Source of the DNA: Sarcina sp. DSM 11001
GTDB taxonomy: Bacteria; Bacillota; Clostridia; Lachnospirales; Lachnospiraceae
Reading direction: 5' to 3'
NCBI RefSeq assembly: GCF_900101015.1
Contig: NZ_FNFZ01000021.1
Span: 27,114 to 91,113, forward strand
DNA length: 64,000 bases
In this document: positions 16,184 to 31,023 of the stretch, one piece after another
Position numbering within the stretch: the stretch's first letter is position 1
Layout: each line of letters begins with the position of its first letter
Position numbers and translations under genes: made by a program
Notes under the pieces: model-generated
The model's database searches: none
Seen by the model: the letters and a program-made list of their open reading frames with translations, nothing else
Told to the model about the DNA's origin: nothing

Positions 16184-16267
16184 AGTAATGATCTGGACAA
16201 GATCCGCCGGAAATCCCCGCTCCCGGATGATACTGGAGAGGGCGCGGCGGTGAAGCATGGATTTTTC

Positions 16268-16300
16268 AGCTCTCTGTCTTCGCGGCAGAGAGCTTTTATT
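16268..16300 (+). terminator. Attenuator-type hairpin in the rplJ leader
   Basis: AGCTCTCTG (16268-16276) pairs with CAGAGAGCT (16286-16294), followed by TTTATT. It lies after the L10-binding region and 67 nt before rplJ, where a premature terminator would be expected. Confidence 0.7.
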
Positions 16301-16366
16301 ACTCTCCGCCTGAAAAATGCGGGGGAGCCTGTATCCCCTGCAAAAAATCTGTAAGGAGGTAAGATA

Positions 16367-16876
16367 ATGGCAAAAGTTGAATTGAAGCAGCCGGTCGTCC
16401 AGGAAATTTCCGAGAAGATCGACGGCGCCCAGTCTCTGGTTCTCGTAGACCACAGAGGACTGACGGTTCAGCAGGATACGGAACTCCGCAAACAGCTCCG
16501 TGAGGCCGGTGTGTTCTACAAGGTTTACAAGAACACCATGATGAATTTCGCGTTCAAGGGAACCGAGTTCGAAGGCCTTTCTGATCTGCTCAACGGCCCG
16601 AGCGCGATTGCGGTCTCCAAGGAAGATGCGACTGCTCCCGCAAGGATCATCTATGAGTTTGCAAAAACTGCAAAGAACCTCGAGGTCAAGGGCGGCGTAG
16701 TCGAGGGCAGAGTTCTCGACATCAAAGCTCTTGAAGAGGTCTCCCAGATCCCTTCCAGAGACATCCTGCTCGGCAGACTGTTCGGCAGCATGCAGTCCCC
16801 TGTTGCCAACCTGGCACGCGTCATCCAGCAGATCGCCGACAAGGATGGCGAAGGCGCTGCAGCAGTAGAGGCTTAA
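16367..16876 (+). CDS. rplJ: 50S ribosomal protein L10
   Basis: 169 residues. The N-terminal block SLVLVDHRGLTVQQ, the YKVYKNTMMNFAFKG segment and a C-terminal helix for L7/L12 binding are present. L10 anchors the L7/L12 stalk on the large subunit and represses its own operon through the leader upstream. Start ATG follows AAGGAGGTAAGATA. rplL follows after 161 nt with its own ribosome binding site. Confidence 0.97.
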   Translation: MAKVELKQPVVQEISEKIDGAQSLVLVDHRGLTVQQDTELRKQLREAGVFYKVYKNTMMNFAFKGTEFEGLSDLLNGPSAIAVSKEDATAPARIIYEFAKTAKNLEVKGGVVEGRVLDIKALEEVSQIPSRDILLGRLFGSMQSPVANLARVIQQIADKDGEGAAAVEA

Positions 16877-17037
16877 TGGCCTCAGGCCGGCGGTGTGAAA
16901 GAGATATCTGTTCTGTTATCCGGCACAGGTCCGGGAACATCGCACGGCTCTCAAGAAACTGCGAACAGCATTTTTCTTTATGAAACAGCATTCTGGTTTG
17001 ATTATTTTTATGTGATTTGATTTAAGGAGGTCATACA

Positions 17038-17409
17038 ATGGCTAAACTTACTACTGCTGAATTTATCGAAGCGATCAAAGAGCTGTCCGTTATGGAACTG
17101 AACGAGCTCGTCAAGGCCTGCGAAGCGGAATTTGGTGTTTCCGCAGCAGCCGGTGTTGTTGTTGCAGCCGGCCCCGCAGCCGCCGCTGAGGAAGAGAAGA
17201 CCGAGTTTGACGTCGAGCTGACCAGCTTCGGCGATCAGAAGATCAAGGTTATCAAGGTTGTCCGTGAGATCACCGGCCTGGGCCTGAAAGAAGCTAAGGA
17301 ACTCGTTGAGAGCGCTCCCAAGAACATCAAGGAAGGCGTCTCCAAGGAAGAGGCAGAGGCAATCAAGGCAAAGGTCGAAGAAGTCGGCGCAAAGATCACC
17401 CTCAAGTAA
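17038..17409 (+). CDS. rplL: 50S ribosomal protein L7/L12
   Basis: 123 residues. It has the N-terminal dimerisation helices, an Ala-rich hinge (about residues 38-54), and the factor-binding domain with [26 protein letters not shown] sequence cut by the usual Gly residues. Several copies form the stalk that recruits EF-G, EF-Tu and IF2. Start ATG after AAGGAGGTCATACA. A terminator-like hairpin and a new promoter separate it from rpoB. Confidence 0.98.
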   Translation: MAKLTTAEFIEAIKELSVMELNELVKACEAEFGVSAAAGVVVAAGPAAAAEEEKTEFDVELTSFGDQKIKVIKVVREITGLGLKEAKELVESAPKNIKEGVSKEEAEAIKAKVEEVGAKITLK

Positions 17410-17444
17410 TCTTTCCTCACTTTTCGATTTTGGATTTGATCCCG

Positions 17445-17490
17445 CAGCGGCAGGCCATGTGGCCCGCCGCTGTCTTTGTTTTTCTTTTTC
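17445..17490 (+). terminator. Terminator after rplL
   Basis: CAGCGGC...GCCGCTG with an inner GGCC/GGCC helix, followed by a T-rich tract with several T runs. It may be partial, letting some transcription reach rpoB. Confidence 0.7.
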
Positions 17491-17520
17491 TCCTTTTTCT
17501 TCTTGTTTTTAAAATAATTG

Positions 17521-17549
17521 TTGACGAAAGTATACTGTGGTAGTACAAT
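17521..17549 (+). promoter_or_regulatory. rpoBC promoter
   Basis: TTGACG (17521-17526) and TACAAT (17544-17549) with a 17-bp spacer give a strong sigma-A promoter. The following 230-nt leader holds a GCATC/GATGC element next to a T8 run (17568-17592) that could attenuate; no known leader family is recognised. Confidence 0.75.
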
Positions 17550-17778
17550 GTTATTCGCATCTTTTTTGCGTGTTATTTTGATGCCTTTTTTTTCAGAGTG
17601 CAGGATTGTACTTTGAATGGAACATTTCCTTATCTTTCCGTAAAAATCATGGAAAGTTCTGTGAATGTGGCCGGGAAAAGCTGCATCAATGATCAAAGGC
17701 CTGAGGATCTGTGTACAGTTAATTTATGCACAGCTCCCAAGCAGCCGCCGACAACGTTGATTTAACGGGGTAAATTTG

Positions 17779-21714
<3,936 letters not shown>

Positions 21715-21854
21715 GAAGCTGTAAACATGTTAATGTGAACATTTTATTATGCGGGCACTGCTGGCAGTGCCCGGAGCTTCTGCCGATGCTTTGGGAACCG
21801 GTCCCTGCTGTTTGCGGGCGGTTCCTCACAGCCATCTGATTTAAGGAGAAAAAC

Positions 21855-24800
21855 ATGCCGAATACGAAGCAGCAGAGTTATCAGCCGGTCACATTTGATT
21901 CCATCAAAATCGGCCTCGCTTCCCCTGAAAAAATAGAAGAGTGGTCCTACGGTGAAGTGACAAAGCCGGAGACTATCAATTACAGGACTCTCAAGCCTGA
22001 GCGGGACGGCCTTTTCTGCGAAAAGATTTTCGGACCTACCAAAGACTGGGAATGCCATTGCGGCAAATACAAGAAGATCAGATATAAGGGCGTCATCTGT
22101 GACCGCTGCGGCGTCGAGGTCACGAAGTCCAGCGTGCGCCGCGAGCGTATGGGACATATCAAGCTCGCAGCTCCTGTCTCCCACATCTGGTATTTCAAGG
22201 GAATCCCCAGCCGCATGGGTCTGATCCTTGAGATGTCTCCCAAGAATCTGGAGAAGGTCCTCTATTTTGCCTCCTACATCGTGCTGGATGACGGCAAGGG
22301 AAACGGCAGGAACAAGGAAGCCGGGTTTGAGGAGATCGACAAGGATCTCGAGAAGGACTATCCGAAATACAAGCAGGTCCTCTCCGAGAGGGAATATCAG
22401 GAAGCCAGAGAAAAATACGGCAATAAATTCCGCGTCGGAATGGGGGCTGAAGCCATTAAGGAGCTTCTCCTCAATATCGATGTCGAAGAAGAATACAAAG
22501 AGCTGTCTGAACAGATGGTGGAAGCCACCGGCCAGAAGCGCGCGCGCATCATCAAGCGCATCGAAGTCATCGAGGCTTTCCGCGAGTCCGGCAACTCTCC
22601 CGCATGGATGATCCTGGACCGCATTCCGGTCATCCCTCCGGATCTGCGTCCCATGGTCCAGCTCGACGGCGGCCGTTTTGCCACGTCTGACCTGAACGAC
22701 CTCTACCGCAGGATCATCAACAGAAACAACCGCCTGAAACGGCTGATCGATCTCTCCGCGCCGGATATCATTGTCCGCAACGAGAAGCGCATGCTCCAGG
22801 AGGCGGTCGACGCCCTCATTGACAACGGCCGCAGAGGCCGCCCGGTCACAGGACCCGGCAACCGCGCCCTCAAGTCGCTCTCCGATATGCTCAAGGGTAA
22901 ATCCGGACGTTTCCGTCAGAACCTTCTGGGCAAACGTGTCGACTATTCGGGCCGAAGCGTTATCGTCGTCGGGCCGGAGCTCAAGATCTATCAGTGCGGT
23001 GTTCCGAAAGAGATGGCCCTGGAGCTGTTCAAGCCCTTCGTCATGAAGGAGCTGGAGAGCAGAGGAATCTCCCAGAATATCAAAAACGCCAAGAAGCTGG
23101 TGGAAAAGGTGGACGCCCAGGTCTGGGATATCCTGGAGGACGTAATCAAAGAGCATCCCGTCATGCTCAACCGTGCGCCTACCCTGCACAGGCTGGGCAT
23201 CCAGGCGTTTGAGCCGATCCTTGTCGAAGGCAAGGCCATCAAGCTCCACCCCCTGGTCTGTACTGCTTTCAACGCCGACTTCGACGGTGACCAGATGGCT
23301 ATCCATCTTCCCCTCTCTGTTGAGGCGCAGGCGGAGTGCAGATTCCTGCTTCTTTCTCCCAATAACCTCCTCAAGCCCTCCGACGGCGGACCGGTGGCGG
23401 TCCCTTCTCAGGATATGGTGCTCGGTATCTACTACCTGACCCAGGAGCGTGAGGGAGAGATCGGGGAAGGCAAGTACTTCCGCAATATGAACGAGGCGAT
23501 CCTCGCCTACGAAAACCATTACATCACCCTGCACACCAAGATCCATGTCCGCACTTCCAAAAAGAATGCGGAGGGAGAGACTGTCACCGGTGTGATCTCC
23601 ACGACACTGGGAAGGCTTCTCTTCAATGAGATCCTGCCTCAGGACCTGGGCTTTGTCGACAGATCCAAACCGGAGAATTTCCTCAAGCCCGAGATCGACT
23701 TCCTGGTCAAGAAGGGTGATCTGAAAAAGATCCTGCAGCGGATTATCGACACTCACGGAACCTTCGCGACGGCGGAAGTCCTGGACCTTTTCAAGGCCAT
23801 GGGATACAAGTACTCCACTATCGCGGCCATGACAGTTTCCATCGCGGACATCACTGTTCCCGCGCAGAAACAGCAGCTGCTGGACGAAGCCCAGCACACT
23901 GTCGACAGGATCTTCAAGAACTTCCGCCGCGGCCTGATCACGGAGGAAGAGAGATACAGAGCGGTCAAGCAGACCTGGGACGAGATCGATGAGAGACTGA
24001 CCAAGGCCCTGCTGGAAAGCCTTGACAAGTACAACAATATCTTCATGATGGCCGATTCCGGCGCCCGAGGCAGCAACCAGCAGATCAAACAGCTGGCGGG
24101 CATGCGCGGACTGATGTCAGATACCACGGGCCGTGCCATCGAGCTGCCGATCAAGTCCAATTTCCGCGAAGGTCTGGACGTTCTGGAATACTTCATGTCT
24201 GCCCACGGCGCCCGTAAGGGACTTTCCGATACAGCCCTGCGTACCGCGGACTCCGGTTACCTGACCAGACGTATGGTAGACGTCTCCCAGGAACTGATCA
24301 TCCGCGAGATTGATTGCTGTGAGGGTAAAGAGGCTGTTCCGGGAATGTCCGTCAAGGCATTCATGGACGGCAGGGAGACGATCGAAGGCCTGCAGGACCG
24401 TATTACCGGCCGTGTCTCCTGTGAAGATATTTATGATAATGACGGCAGTCTGATCGTCAAAAAGAACCACATGATCACTCCCAAGCGCGCCTCCAGGATC
24501 ATTGCCAAGGGCGCGACCAGGGTCAAGATCCGCACGATCCTGACCTGCCGTTCCCACTCCGGCATCTGCGCCAAGTGCTACGGCGCCAACATGGCGACCG
24601 GAGAGATGGTCCAGGTCGGTGAAGCGGTCGGCATCATTGCCGCCCAGTCGATCGGTGAGCCTGGTACACAGCTGACCATGAGAACCTTCCATACCGGCGG
24701 TGTTGCGGGCGGCGATATCACACAGGGTCTTCCCCGTGTCGAAGAGCTGTTCGAAGCCAGAAGACCCAAGGGTCTGGCCATCATCTCCGAGTTTGGCGGC

Positions 24801-25739
24801 ACCGTGACTGTCCGCGACAATAAGAAGAGCCGCGAAGTTATCGTCACAGATGATGAGACCGGCGAATCCAAGGAGTACCCGATCCCCTACGGTTCCCGAA
24901 TCAAGGTTATCGACGGCACAAGCATTGAGGCCGGTGATGAGCTGACTGAGGGAAGCATCAATCCCCACGACCTTCTCAAGATCAAGGGGATCCGCGCGGT
25001 GCAGAACTACCTGCTCCAGGAGGTCCAGAAGGTCTACCGCCTCCAGGGCGTTGACATCTGCGACAAGCACATCGAGGTGATCGTGCGCCAGATGCTCAAA
25101 AAGATCCGGATCGAGAACAGCGGAGATACGAGTTTCCTGCCCGGCAGCCTTGTGGATGTCCTTGATTTCGAGGAAGAAAACGAGCGCCTGACCCAGCAGG
25201 CCCTTGTCCCTGCTGAGGGCAAGCAGGTCATCCTGGGAATCACAAAAGCAGCTCTGGCAACGAATTCCTTCCTGTCCGCGGCTTCTTTCCAGGAGACGAC
25301 CAAGGTCCTTACGGATGCGGCGATCCACGGAAGGGTCGACCCTCTGATCGGTCTGAAGGAGAATGTCATCATCGGTAAGCTGATCCCTGCCGGCACCGGC
25401 ATGAAACGCTACCGCACGACACGCCTGAGCACGGATGCCAGGGTCAGGGCAAACGCCGCGAAGAGAGAACAGAACGATGAGAACAATCAGCCGCTGACCA
25501 AGGAAGAGATCGCTTCCATGGTAGCCTCTCAGAACGCTGTTCCTTACGAAGAGCCGGAGACAGGCTTTGAACAGTCTGAAGGACCTGAAGATTCCCTTTT
25601 CGAGGAATTCAAGGAGGAATTCGGCATCGACGCTCCCGGATCCCCGGCTGAGCAGGAAAAGGAGACCAGCCTGGATGATGTGGATCTTTCCGGGTCTGAT
25701 GTACTTGAACCTGTACCTGAATCGGAAGAAGAGAAATAA
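21855..25739 (+). CDS. rpoC: DNA-directed RNA polymerase subunit beta'
   Basis: 1294 residues. It shows the first zinc site CHCGKYK...CDRCG, the active-site [10 protein letters not shown] that holds the catalytic Mg, the trigger-loop and bridge-helix regions, and the second zinc site ending GICAKCYG. The C-terminus is acidic (ends VPESEEEK). Start ATG after AAGGAGAAAAAC. It is co-transcribed with rpoB. A terminator follows 42 nt after the stop, with the rpsL promoter squeezed in between. Confidence 0.99.
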   Translation: MPNTKQQSYQPVTFDSIKIGLASPEKIEEWSYGEVTKPETINYRTLKPERDGLFCEKIFGPTKDWECHCGKYKKIRYKGVICDRCGVEVTKSSVRRERMGHIKLAAPVSHIWYFKGIPSRMGLILEMSPKNLEKVLYFASYIVLDDGKGNGRNKEAGFEEIDKDLEKDYPKYKQVLSEREYQEAREKYGNKFRVGMGAEAIKELLLNIDVEEEYKELSEQMVEATGQKRARIIKRIEVIEAFRESGNSPAWMILDRIPVIPPDLRPMVQLDGGRFATSDLNDLYRRIINRNNRLKRLIDLSAPDIIVRNEKRMLQEAVDALIDNGRRGRPVTGPGNRALKSLSDMLKGKSGRFRQNLLGKRVDYSGRSVIVVGPELKIYQCGVPKEMALELFKPFVMKELESRGISQNIKNAKKLVEKVDAQVWDILEDVIKEHPVMLNRAPTLHRLGIQAFEPILVEGKAIKLHPLVCTAFNADFDGDQMAIHLPLSVEAQAECRFLLLSPNNLLKPSDGGPVAVPSQDMVLGIYYLTQEREGEIGEGKYFRNMNEAILAYENHYITLHTKIHVRTSKKNAEGETVTGVISTTLGRLLFNEILPQDLGFVDRSKPENFLKPEIDFLVKKGDLKKILQRIIDTHGTFATAEVLDLFKAMGYKYSTIAAMTVSIADITVPAQKQQLLDEAQHTVDRIFKNFRRGLITEEERYRAVKQTWDEIDERLTKALLESLDKYNNIFMMADSGARGSNQQIKQLAGMRGLMSDTTGRAIELPIKSNFREGLDVLEYFMSAHGARKGLSDTALRTADSGYLTRRMVDVSQELIIREIDCCEGKEAVPGMSVKAFMDGRETIEGLQDRITGRVSCEDIYDNDGSLIVKKNHMITPKRASRIIAKGATRVKIRTILTCRSHSGICAKCYGANMATGEMVQVGEAVGIIAAQSIGEPGTQLTMRTFHTGGVAGGDITQGLPRVEELFEARRPKGLAIISEFGGTVTVRDNKKSREVIVTDDETGESKEYPIPYGSRIKVIDGTSIEAGDELTEGSINPHDLLKIKGIRAVQNYLLQEVQKVYRLQGVDICDKHIEVIVRQMLKKIRIENSGDTSFLPGSLVDVLDFEEENERLTQQALVPAEGKQVILGITKAALATNSFLSAASFQETTKVLTDAAIHGRVDPLIGLKENVIIGKLIPAGTGMKRYRTTRLSTDARVRANAAKREQNDENNQPLTKEEIASMVASQNAVPYEEPETGFEQSEGPEDSLFEEFKEEFGIDAPGSPAEQEKETSLDDVDLSGSDVLEPVPESEEEK

Positions 25740-25748
25740 AAATTTTTA

Positions 25749-25777
25749 TTGACAAGCGGTATGCTTGTACGTATAAT
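25749..25777 (+). promoter_or_regulatory. Full-consensus promoter of the rpsL-rpsG-fusA operon
   Basis: TTGACA (25749-25754), a 17-bp spacer and TATAAT (25772-25777) match the sigma-A consensus at all 12 positions. It starts only 9 bp after the rpoC stop. Confidence 0.9.
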
Positions 25778-25780
25778 CCA

Positions 25781-25808
25781 AGGGTGTGGCTCTGGCCACA
25801 CCCTTTTC
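25781..25808 (+). terminator. rpoC terminator overlapping the rpsL transcription start
   Basis: AGGGTGTGGC (25781-25790) pairs with GCCACACCCT (25795-25804), followed by TTTT. The expected start of the str-operon transcript falls inside the left arm, so only transcripts arriving from rpoC contain the whole hairpin. Confidence 0.8.
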
Positions 25809-25873
25809 AAATGCTGTCATGACTGCTCCGTCAGCAACAGACAGCGAAAAATCTTACAAGGAGGTGAAATAGA

Positions 25874-26296
25874 ATGCCAACATTTAACCAGCTAGTTAGA
25901 AAGGGTCGCGAGACTTCTGTCAAGAAGTCCACAGCGCCGGCACTGCAGAGAGGCTTTAACTCTCTCCGCAAGCGTTCCATCGATGTCAGCGCCCCGCAGA
26001 AGCGCGGTGTCTGCACGGCCGTCAAGACAGCTACTCCCAAGAAGCCTAACTCAGCGCTTCGTAAAATTGCCAGAGTACGTCTTTCCAACGGCATCGAAGT
26101 TACATCTTATATCCCCGGCGAAGGGCACAATCTGCAGGAGCACAGCGTGGTTCTGATCAGAGGCGGAAGAGTTAAAGATCTGCCCGGTACCAGATATCAC
26201 ATCATTCGCGGTACATTGGATACAGCCGGTGTTGCAAACCGCAAACAGGCTCGCTCCAAATATGGCGCGAAGAGGCCCAAAGCTGCTAAGAAGTGA
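25874..26296 (+). CDS. rpsL: 30S ribosomal protein S12
   Basis: 140 residues, standard. The decoding-centre loop [18 protein letters not shown] is intact, including the lysine whose change gives streptomycin resistance, followed by [21 protein letters not shown]12 lines the A site and controls accuracy. Start ATG follows AAGGAGGTGAAATAGA. First gene of the str operon. The L7Ae-family gene often found between rpoC and rpsL in Firmicutes is missing. Confidence 0.98.
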   Translation: MPTFNQLVRKGRETSVKKSTAPALQRGFNSLRKRSIDVSAPQKRGVCTAVKTATPKKPNSALRKIARVRLSNGIEVTSYIPGEGHNLQEHSVVLIRGGRVKDLPGTRYHIIRGTLDTAGVANRKQARSKYGAKRPKAAKK

Positions 26297-26598
26297 GGTA
26301 CAGTCCGCTGCCTGATCCATGGCAGCAGAACAGGCTCTGAGAATGTGAGAGCCCCCCGCTTTCCGGCAGTACGGATGCCGGCGGCATGACGGGGACCTCT
26401 CCCCAGAGTCAGACTAATCACAAGTAATGTTAGTGTTGGAGTTCTATGAGAATACAGCTGTCCCGGTTTTAACGGGACAGACACTGCACGGCGTCGCCCG
26501 GCATGACCTGTAATATTAATAGAAGAGACAGCACGGACACGAATCTGCGTATTAGTGAGTACCTGTGATTTATCAAAATTGATAAGGAGGGAAGTAAC
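26297..26598 (+). other. Structured rpsL-rpsG spacer
   Basis: 302 nt without a gene. Visible hairpins are GCTGCC/GGCAGC near 26310 and CTGTCCCG/CGGGACAG near 26458-26480. In E. coli the same spacer carries the S7 translational-repression site, so a regulatory role is plausible by position only. Confidence 0.4.
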
Positions 26599-27069
26599 GT
26601 GCCGCGTAAAGGACATGTTCAGAAAAGAGATGTACTGGCAGATCCCTTATACAACAACAAAGTGGTCACCAAGCTGATCAACGCTATCATGCTTGACGGC
26701 AAGAAGGGTGTCGCACAGAAGATTGTGTATGGTGCATTTGCCAAGATGGAAGAAAAGACCGGCAAGCCGGCAGTAGAAGTTTTTGAAGGTGCAATGAACA
26801 ATATCATGCCTGTGCTCGAAGTCAAGGCCAGACGTATCGGTGGTGCCACCTATCAGGTTCCGATCGAAGTCCGTCCCGACAGGCGCCAGGCCCTCGCGCT
26901 CCGCTGGATCGTTATGTTCTCCCGCAAGAGAGGCGAGAAGAAAATGGAAGATAAGCTTGCAGGCGAGCTGCTGGATGCCTTTAACAACACCGGCGCATCT
27001 GTCAAGAGAAAAGAAGACATGCACAAGATGGCAGACGCCAACAGAGCATTTTCTCACTACAGATTCTGA
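26599..27069 (+). CDS. rpsG: 30S ribosomal protein S7
   Basis: 156 residues, full length. GTG start 6 nt after an AAGGAGGGAAG site. The opening [20 protein letters not shown] and the [17 protein letters not shown] and RMVMFS-like segments are characteristic. S7 initiates assembly of the 30S head and contacts the E-site tRNA. It lies between rpsL and fusA, with a terminator-like hairpin before fusA. Confidence 0.98.
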   Translation: MPRKGHVQKRDVLADPLYNNKVVTKLINAIMLDGKKGVAQKIVYGAFAKMEEKTGKPAVEVFEGAMNNIMPVLEVKARRIGGATYQVPIEVRPDRRQALALRWIVMFSRKRGEKKMEDKLAGELLDAFNNTGASVKRKEDMHKMADANRAFSHYRF

Positions 27070-27135
27070 TCAGCAGCCCGAGGACACTAAGGCTGCAGCA
27101 TGAGATGATCTGACAGAAAAGGAACCGGTCATGCC

Positions 27136-27162
27136 CCGTCCATCCGGATCAGGACGGTTTTT
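27136..27162 (+). terminator. Terminator-like hairpin between rpsG and fusA
   Basis: CCGTCC (27136-27141) pairs with GGACGG (27152-27157) around a 10-nt loop, followed by TTTTT. The stem is short, so it probably acts as a partial attenuator inside the operon. Confidence 0.5.
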
Positions 27163-27236
27163 AAAAAAGGGAGTTCAGGGTGATCAGCCCGAGGTTCTCC
27201 CGGGTGACGAATGTTGGTTCCGCAGGAGGAAAGGCA

Positions 27237-29348
27237 GTGTCAGCAAGAGAGTACCCCCTGGAAAGAACCAGGAATATCGGTATTATGGCCCACATCGATG
27301 CGGGCAAAACTACGCTCACAGAGCGGATCCTGTATTATACAGGCGTTAATTATAAGATTGGTGAGACCCACGAGGGTACCGCGACCATGGACTGGATGGA
27401 ACAGGAACAGGAACGCGGTATCACCATCACGTCTGCGGCGACAACCTGTCACTGGACGCTGCACGACCACATGAAAGTCAAACCGGGAGAAAAGGAATGC
27501 CGTATCAACATTATCGACACTCCCGGACACGTTGATTTCACAGTGGAAGTCGAGCGTTCGCTCCGCGTCCTTGACGGCGCGATCGGCGTATTCAGTGCCA
27601 AGGGCGGCGTAGAACCGCAGTCAGAGAACGTATGGCGTCAGGCGGACACCTATAATGTCCCGCGCATGGCGTTCATCAATAAAATGGACGTGATCGGCGC
27701 GGATTATTTCGGCAGTGTCGAACAGATCCGGAATCGTCTGGGCAAAAACGCGATCATGATCCAGATCCCGATCGGGGCTGAGGAGACCTTCCGCGGGCTC
27801 GTTGACCTGTTCGAGATGGAAGCTTATATCTATAATGACGACAAGGGCGATGATATTTCGGTCTGCCCGATCCCTGATGAAGTCATGGAACAGGCAGAGC
27901 TCTACAGGGCAGAGCTTGTCGAAAAGATCTGTGAGCTGGATGACGACCTGACTGAGAAATTCCTCGAAGGCGAGGAGCCTTCCAAGGAGGAGCTCAAGGC
28001 AGTCCTGCGCAGGGCGACCTGCGATTGTACTGCTGTTCCGGTCTGCTGCGGCAGCGCCTACAGGAACAAGGGTGTTCAGAAGCTGATCGATGCAGTGGTC
28101 GAGTTCATGCCCGCCCCCACGGATATCCCGTCCATCAAGGGCACGGATCTGCAGGGCAATGAGGTGGAGCGCCACTCCTCCGATGAGGAGCCTTTCTCCG
28201 CACTTGCCTTCAAGATCATGACCGATCCCTTTGTCGGTAAACTTGCCTTTTTCCGCGTGTATTCAGGCGTAGCCCACGCCGGCTCTTATGTCCTGAATGC
28301 CACGAAGGATAAAAAGGAGCGCCTCGGCCGCATCCTGCAGATGCACGCCAACAAGCGTGCCGAGCTGGAGCAGGTCTACTCGGGCGACATCGCTGCGGCG
28401 GTCGGCCTGAAGTTCACCACGACCGGCGACACCATCTGCGATGAGAGCCACCCTGTGATCCTTGAGTCCATGGAGTTCCCGGAACCGGTTATCGAGCTGG
28501 CGATCGAACCCAGGACAAAGGCAGGACAGACCAAGATGGCCGAAGCCCTGGCAAAGCTTGCGGAGGAGGATCCCACCTTCCGCCAGCATACCAATAAGGA
28601 AACCGGCCAGACGATCATCGCGGGTATGGGCGAGCTTCACCTTGAGATCATCGTTGACAGACTTCTGCGCGAGTTCAAGGTGGAAGCAAATGTAGGCGCA
28701 CCTCAGGTCGCCTATAAAGAGACCTTTACAAAGAGCGTCGAAGCGGAATACAAGTACGCAAAGCAGTCCGGCGGACGCGGCCAGTACGGCCACTGCAAAG
28801 TACGTTTCGAGCCCATGGATGCCAACGGCGAGGAGCTCTTCAAGTATGACTCCGAGGTCGTCGGCGGCAGTATTCCCAAGGAATATATCGCGCCTGTCGG
28901 CGCGGGCATCGAAGAGGCAATGCGCGCAGGTTCCCTCGGCGGCTTCCCGGTCGTCGGGATCCATGCGACAGTCTTTGACGGATCCTATCATGAGGTCGAC
29001 TCCTCGGAAATGGCCTTCCACATTGCAGGTTCGCTCTGCTTCAAGGAAGCCATGAAGAAAGCGGAGCCTGTGCTCCTCGAGCCGATCATGCGCGTTGAAG
29101 TCACCATGCCGGAAGAGTATATGGGCGACGTCATCGGAGATATCAACTCCAGGCGCGGCCGCATCAGCGGTATGGATGAGATCGGCGGCGGACGCATGGT
29201 CACAGGATTCGTTCCGCTCTCCGAGATGTTCGGATATGCGACGGACCTCCGTTCAAAGACCCAGGGACGCGGAAATTACTCCATGTTTTTTGAAAAATAT
29301 GAGCCCGTTCCCAAAAATGTTGCGGACAAGGTCCTGAACATCAAATAA
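27237..29348 (+). CDS. fusA: Elongation factor G
   Basis: 703 residues. GTPase that drives ribosomal translocation and, with RRF, recycling. The G1 motif [10 protein letters not shown]3 DTPGHVD and G4 NKMD are present, as are domain IV and the C-terminal RGRGNYSM-like end ([17 protein letters not shown]). I start at the GTG 27237, with GGAGGA 7 nt upstream, because homologues begin just before [19 protein letters not shown]; a 19-residue longer frame exists but has no RBS. Third gene of the str operon; tuf has its own promoter. Confidence 0.98.
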   Translation: MSAREYPLERTRNIGIMAHIDAGKTTLTERILYYTGVNYKIGETHEGTATMDWMEQEQERGITITSAATTCHWTLHDHMKVKPGEKECRINIIDTPGHVDFTVEVERSLRVLDGAIGVFSAKGGVEPQSENVWRQADTYNVPRMAFINKMDVIGADYFGSVEQIRNRLGKNAIMIQIPIGAEETFRGLVDLFEMEAYIYNDDKGDDISVCPIPDEVMEQAELYRAELVEKICELDDDLTEKFLEGEEPSKEELKAVLRRATCDCTAVPVCCGSAYRNKGVQKLIDAVVEFMPAPTDIPSIKGTDLQGNEVERHSSDEEPFSALAFKIMTDPFVGKLAFFRVYSGVAHAGSYVLNATKDKKERLGRILQMHANKRAELEQVYSGDIAAAVGLKFTTTGDTICDESHPVILESMEFPEPVIELAIEPRTKAGQTKMAEALAKLAEEDPTFRQHTNKETGQTIIAGMGELHLEIIVDRLLREFKVEANVGAPQVAYKETFTKSVEAEYKYAKQSGGRGQYGHCKVRFEPMDANGEELFKYDSEVVGGSIPKEYIAPVGAGIEEAMRAGSLGGFPVVGIHATVFDGSYHEVDSSEMAFHIAGSLCFKEAMKKAEPVLLEPIMRVEVTMPEEYMGDVIGDINSRRGRISGMDEIGGGRMVTGFVPLSEMFGYATDLRSKTQGRGNYSMFFEKYEPVPKNVADKVLNIK

Positions 29349-29376
29349 AATTTTGCGTTTCCGCACAAAATCCCTG

Positions 29377-29405
29377 TTGAAATATACAGGTGAGTTTATT
29401 ATAAT
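29377..29405 (+). promoter_or_regulatory. tuf promoter
   Basis: TTGAAA (29377-29382) and TATAAT (29400-29405) with a 17-bp spacer, about 100 bp before tuf. This allows EF-Tu to be made in excess over EF-G. No terminator is seen between fusA and this promoter. Confidence 0.85.
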
Positions 29406-29507
29406 GTTGTGCAGTGACTGTTAAAAATTGCCTTAAATATGAACAGTCATCTGCAGCTTAATAGTTTTAAAGGTTGTAACCCAATTATTTAAGGAGGAAA
29501 TTAGACA

Positions 29508-30698
29508 ATGGCAAAAGCGCATTTTGACAGAACAAAACCGCACTGCAACATCGGCACCATCGGCCACGTTGACCACGGCAAAACCACTCTGACCGCTGCT
29601 ATCACCAGCGTTCTCGCAGTCCGCCAGGGCGGCACAGCAGTTGCTTTCGATCAGATCGACAAGGCTCCCGAAGAGAAAGAGCGTGGTATCACCATCAACT
29701 CCGCTCACGTCGAGTATGAGACTGCCAAGAGGCACTATGCACACGTAGACTGCCCCGGACATGCTGACTATGTCAAGAACATGATCACCGGCGCTGCTCA
29801 GATGGACGGCTCCATCCTCGTTGTTGCCGCTACTGACGGTGTTATGGCTCAGACCAGAGAGCACGTTCTGCTGGCCCGCCAGGTCGGTGTTCCCTATATC
29901 GTAGTATTCATGAACAAGTGCGACGCAGTTGATGACGAAGAGCTCCTCGACCTGGTCGAGATGGAAGTTCGTGATCTGCTGACCGAGTATGAGTTCCCGG
30001 GCGATGACCTTCCCGTTATCCGCGGCTCTGCTCTGAAGGCTCTCGAGGATCCGAACAGCAAGTGGGCTGACAACATCATGGAGCTCATGGATGCTGTTGA
30101 TGAGTATATCCCCAACCCTCAGCGTGAGAACGACAAGCCTTTCCTTATGCCCATCGAGGACGTCTTCACAATCTCCGGTCGTGGTACTGTTGCTACCGGC
30201 CGTGTCGAGCGTGGTATGCTGAAGGCTATGGAGCCCGTTGAGATCCTTGGTATCAAGGAAGAGACAATGAAGTCCGTCTGCACCGGTATCGAGATGTTCC
30301 GCAAGACTCTGGATTACGCAGAGGCAGGCGACAACGTAGGCCTTCTTCTTCGTGGTATTGAGAGAACCGCTATCGAGCGTGGCCAGGTTATTGCAAAGCC
30401 CGGCACCGTTACCTGCCACAAGAAATTCACCGCTCAGGTCTACGTCCTGACCAAAGATGAAGGCGGCCGTCATACCCCTTTCTTCAACAACTATCGTCCT
30501 CAGTTCTATTTCAGAACAACTGACGTTACCGGTGTTATCTCCCTTCCCGAGGGAACTGAGATGTGCATGCCTGGCGATCACGTCGAGATGACCATCGAGC
30601 TCATCCACCCCATCGCTATGGAGCAGGGTCTTACCTTCGCTATCCGTGAAGGCGGCCGCACTGTCGGTTCCGGCCGTGTTGCTTCCGTTCTGGACTAA
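29508..30698 (+). CDS. tuf: Elongation factor Tu
   Basis: 396 residues. GTPase that delivers aminoacyl-tRNA to the ribosome. The G1 motif GHVDHGKTT, the switch region ERGITI, G3 [12 protein letters not shown], and G4 NKCD are all present, followed by two beta-barrel domains ending GRVASVLD. Start ATG after AAGGAGGAAATTAGACA. Codon use is strongly biased to C/T-ending codons typical of very highly expressed genes. It ends with its own terminator, so it forms a single-gene unit. Confidence 0.99.
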   Translation: MAKAHFDRTKPHCNIGTIGHVDHGKTTLTAAITSVLAVRQGGTAVAFDQIDKAPEEKERGITINSAHVEYETAKRHYAHVDCPGHADYVKNMITGAAQMDGSILVVAATDGVMAQTREHVLLARQVGVPYIVVFMNKCDAVDDEELLDLVEMEVRDLLTEYEFPGDDLPVIRGSALKALEDPNSKWADNIMELMDAVDEYIPNPQRENDKPFLMPIEDVFTISGRGTVATGRVERGMLKAMEPVEILGIKEETMKSVCTGIEMFRKTLDYAEAGDNVGLLLRGIERTAIERGQVIAKPGTVTCHKKFTAQVYVLTKDEGGRHTPFFNNYRPQFYFRTTDVTGVISLPEGTEMCMPGDHVEMTIELIHPIAMEQGLTFAIREGGRTVGSGRVASVLD

Positions 30699-30777
30699 TA
30701 TCAGGACTGATTCTGTAATACGGTCATTCTGAAGGATGACAGGCACCGGCGCAGGCCGGCGCAAATAAGATGATTAT

Positions 30778-30812
30778 GCCCCGCCGCGAACCCTCACGGC
30801 GGGGCTTATTAC
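30778..30812 (+). terminator. tuf terminator
   Basis: GCCCCGCCG (30778-30786) pairs with CGGCGGGGC (30797-30805), followed by TTATTA. Confidence 0.85.
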
Positions 30813-30865
30813 ATCCCGGACAGACATACACAAGACATAAAAACCATCATCTGGAATGCAGCGTA

Positions 30866-31003
30866 AACAGCAGTACAGCGTGAACAGCAGTACAGCGTGA
30901 ACAGCAGTACAGCAAAAACAGCAGTACAGCAAAAACAGCAGTACAGCATGAACAGCAGTACAGCATGAACAGCGGTACAAGCATAAACAGCAATACTGCT
31001 GTA
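30866..31003. repeat. 17-bp tandem repeat, eight copies
   Basis: Units starting AACAGCAGTACAGC occur every 17 bp from 30866, ending in GTG, AAA or ATG in pairs. The last two are degenerate, and the end forms ACAGCAATACTGCTGT. It lies directly before the SGNH gene and within its presumed leader. Cys-rich open frames on the minus strand are artefacts of the repeat. Confidence 0.95.
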
Positions 31004-31023
31004 CGTTGCAGTTATGGAGTGGA

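Noticed and set aside
21747..25328. Long minus-strand frames across rpoC (716 and 403 codons)
   Set aside because: Antisense shadows of a conserved essential gene; no start site signals and no recognisable domain.
25781..25808. Hairpin as an attenuator of rpsL
   Set aside because: With the promoter at 25749-25777 the transcript starts within the left arm, so the hairpin cannot form fully in rpsL mRNA; it is better read as the rpoC terminator.
29433..30764. 443-codon open frame antisense to tuf
   Set aside because: Mirror of the extreme codon bias of tuf; no RBS or homology.
30866..31003. CRISPR array
   Set aside because: Units are contiguous 17-mers without unique spacers. The same holds for the 52-bp arrays at 999 and 63337. 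No cas gene is present.
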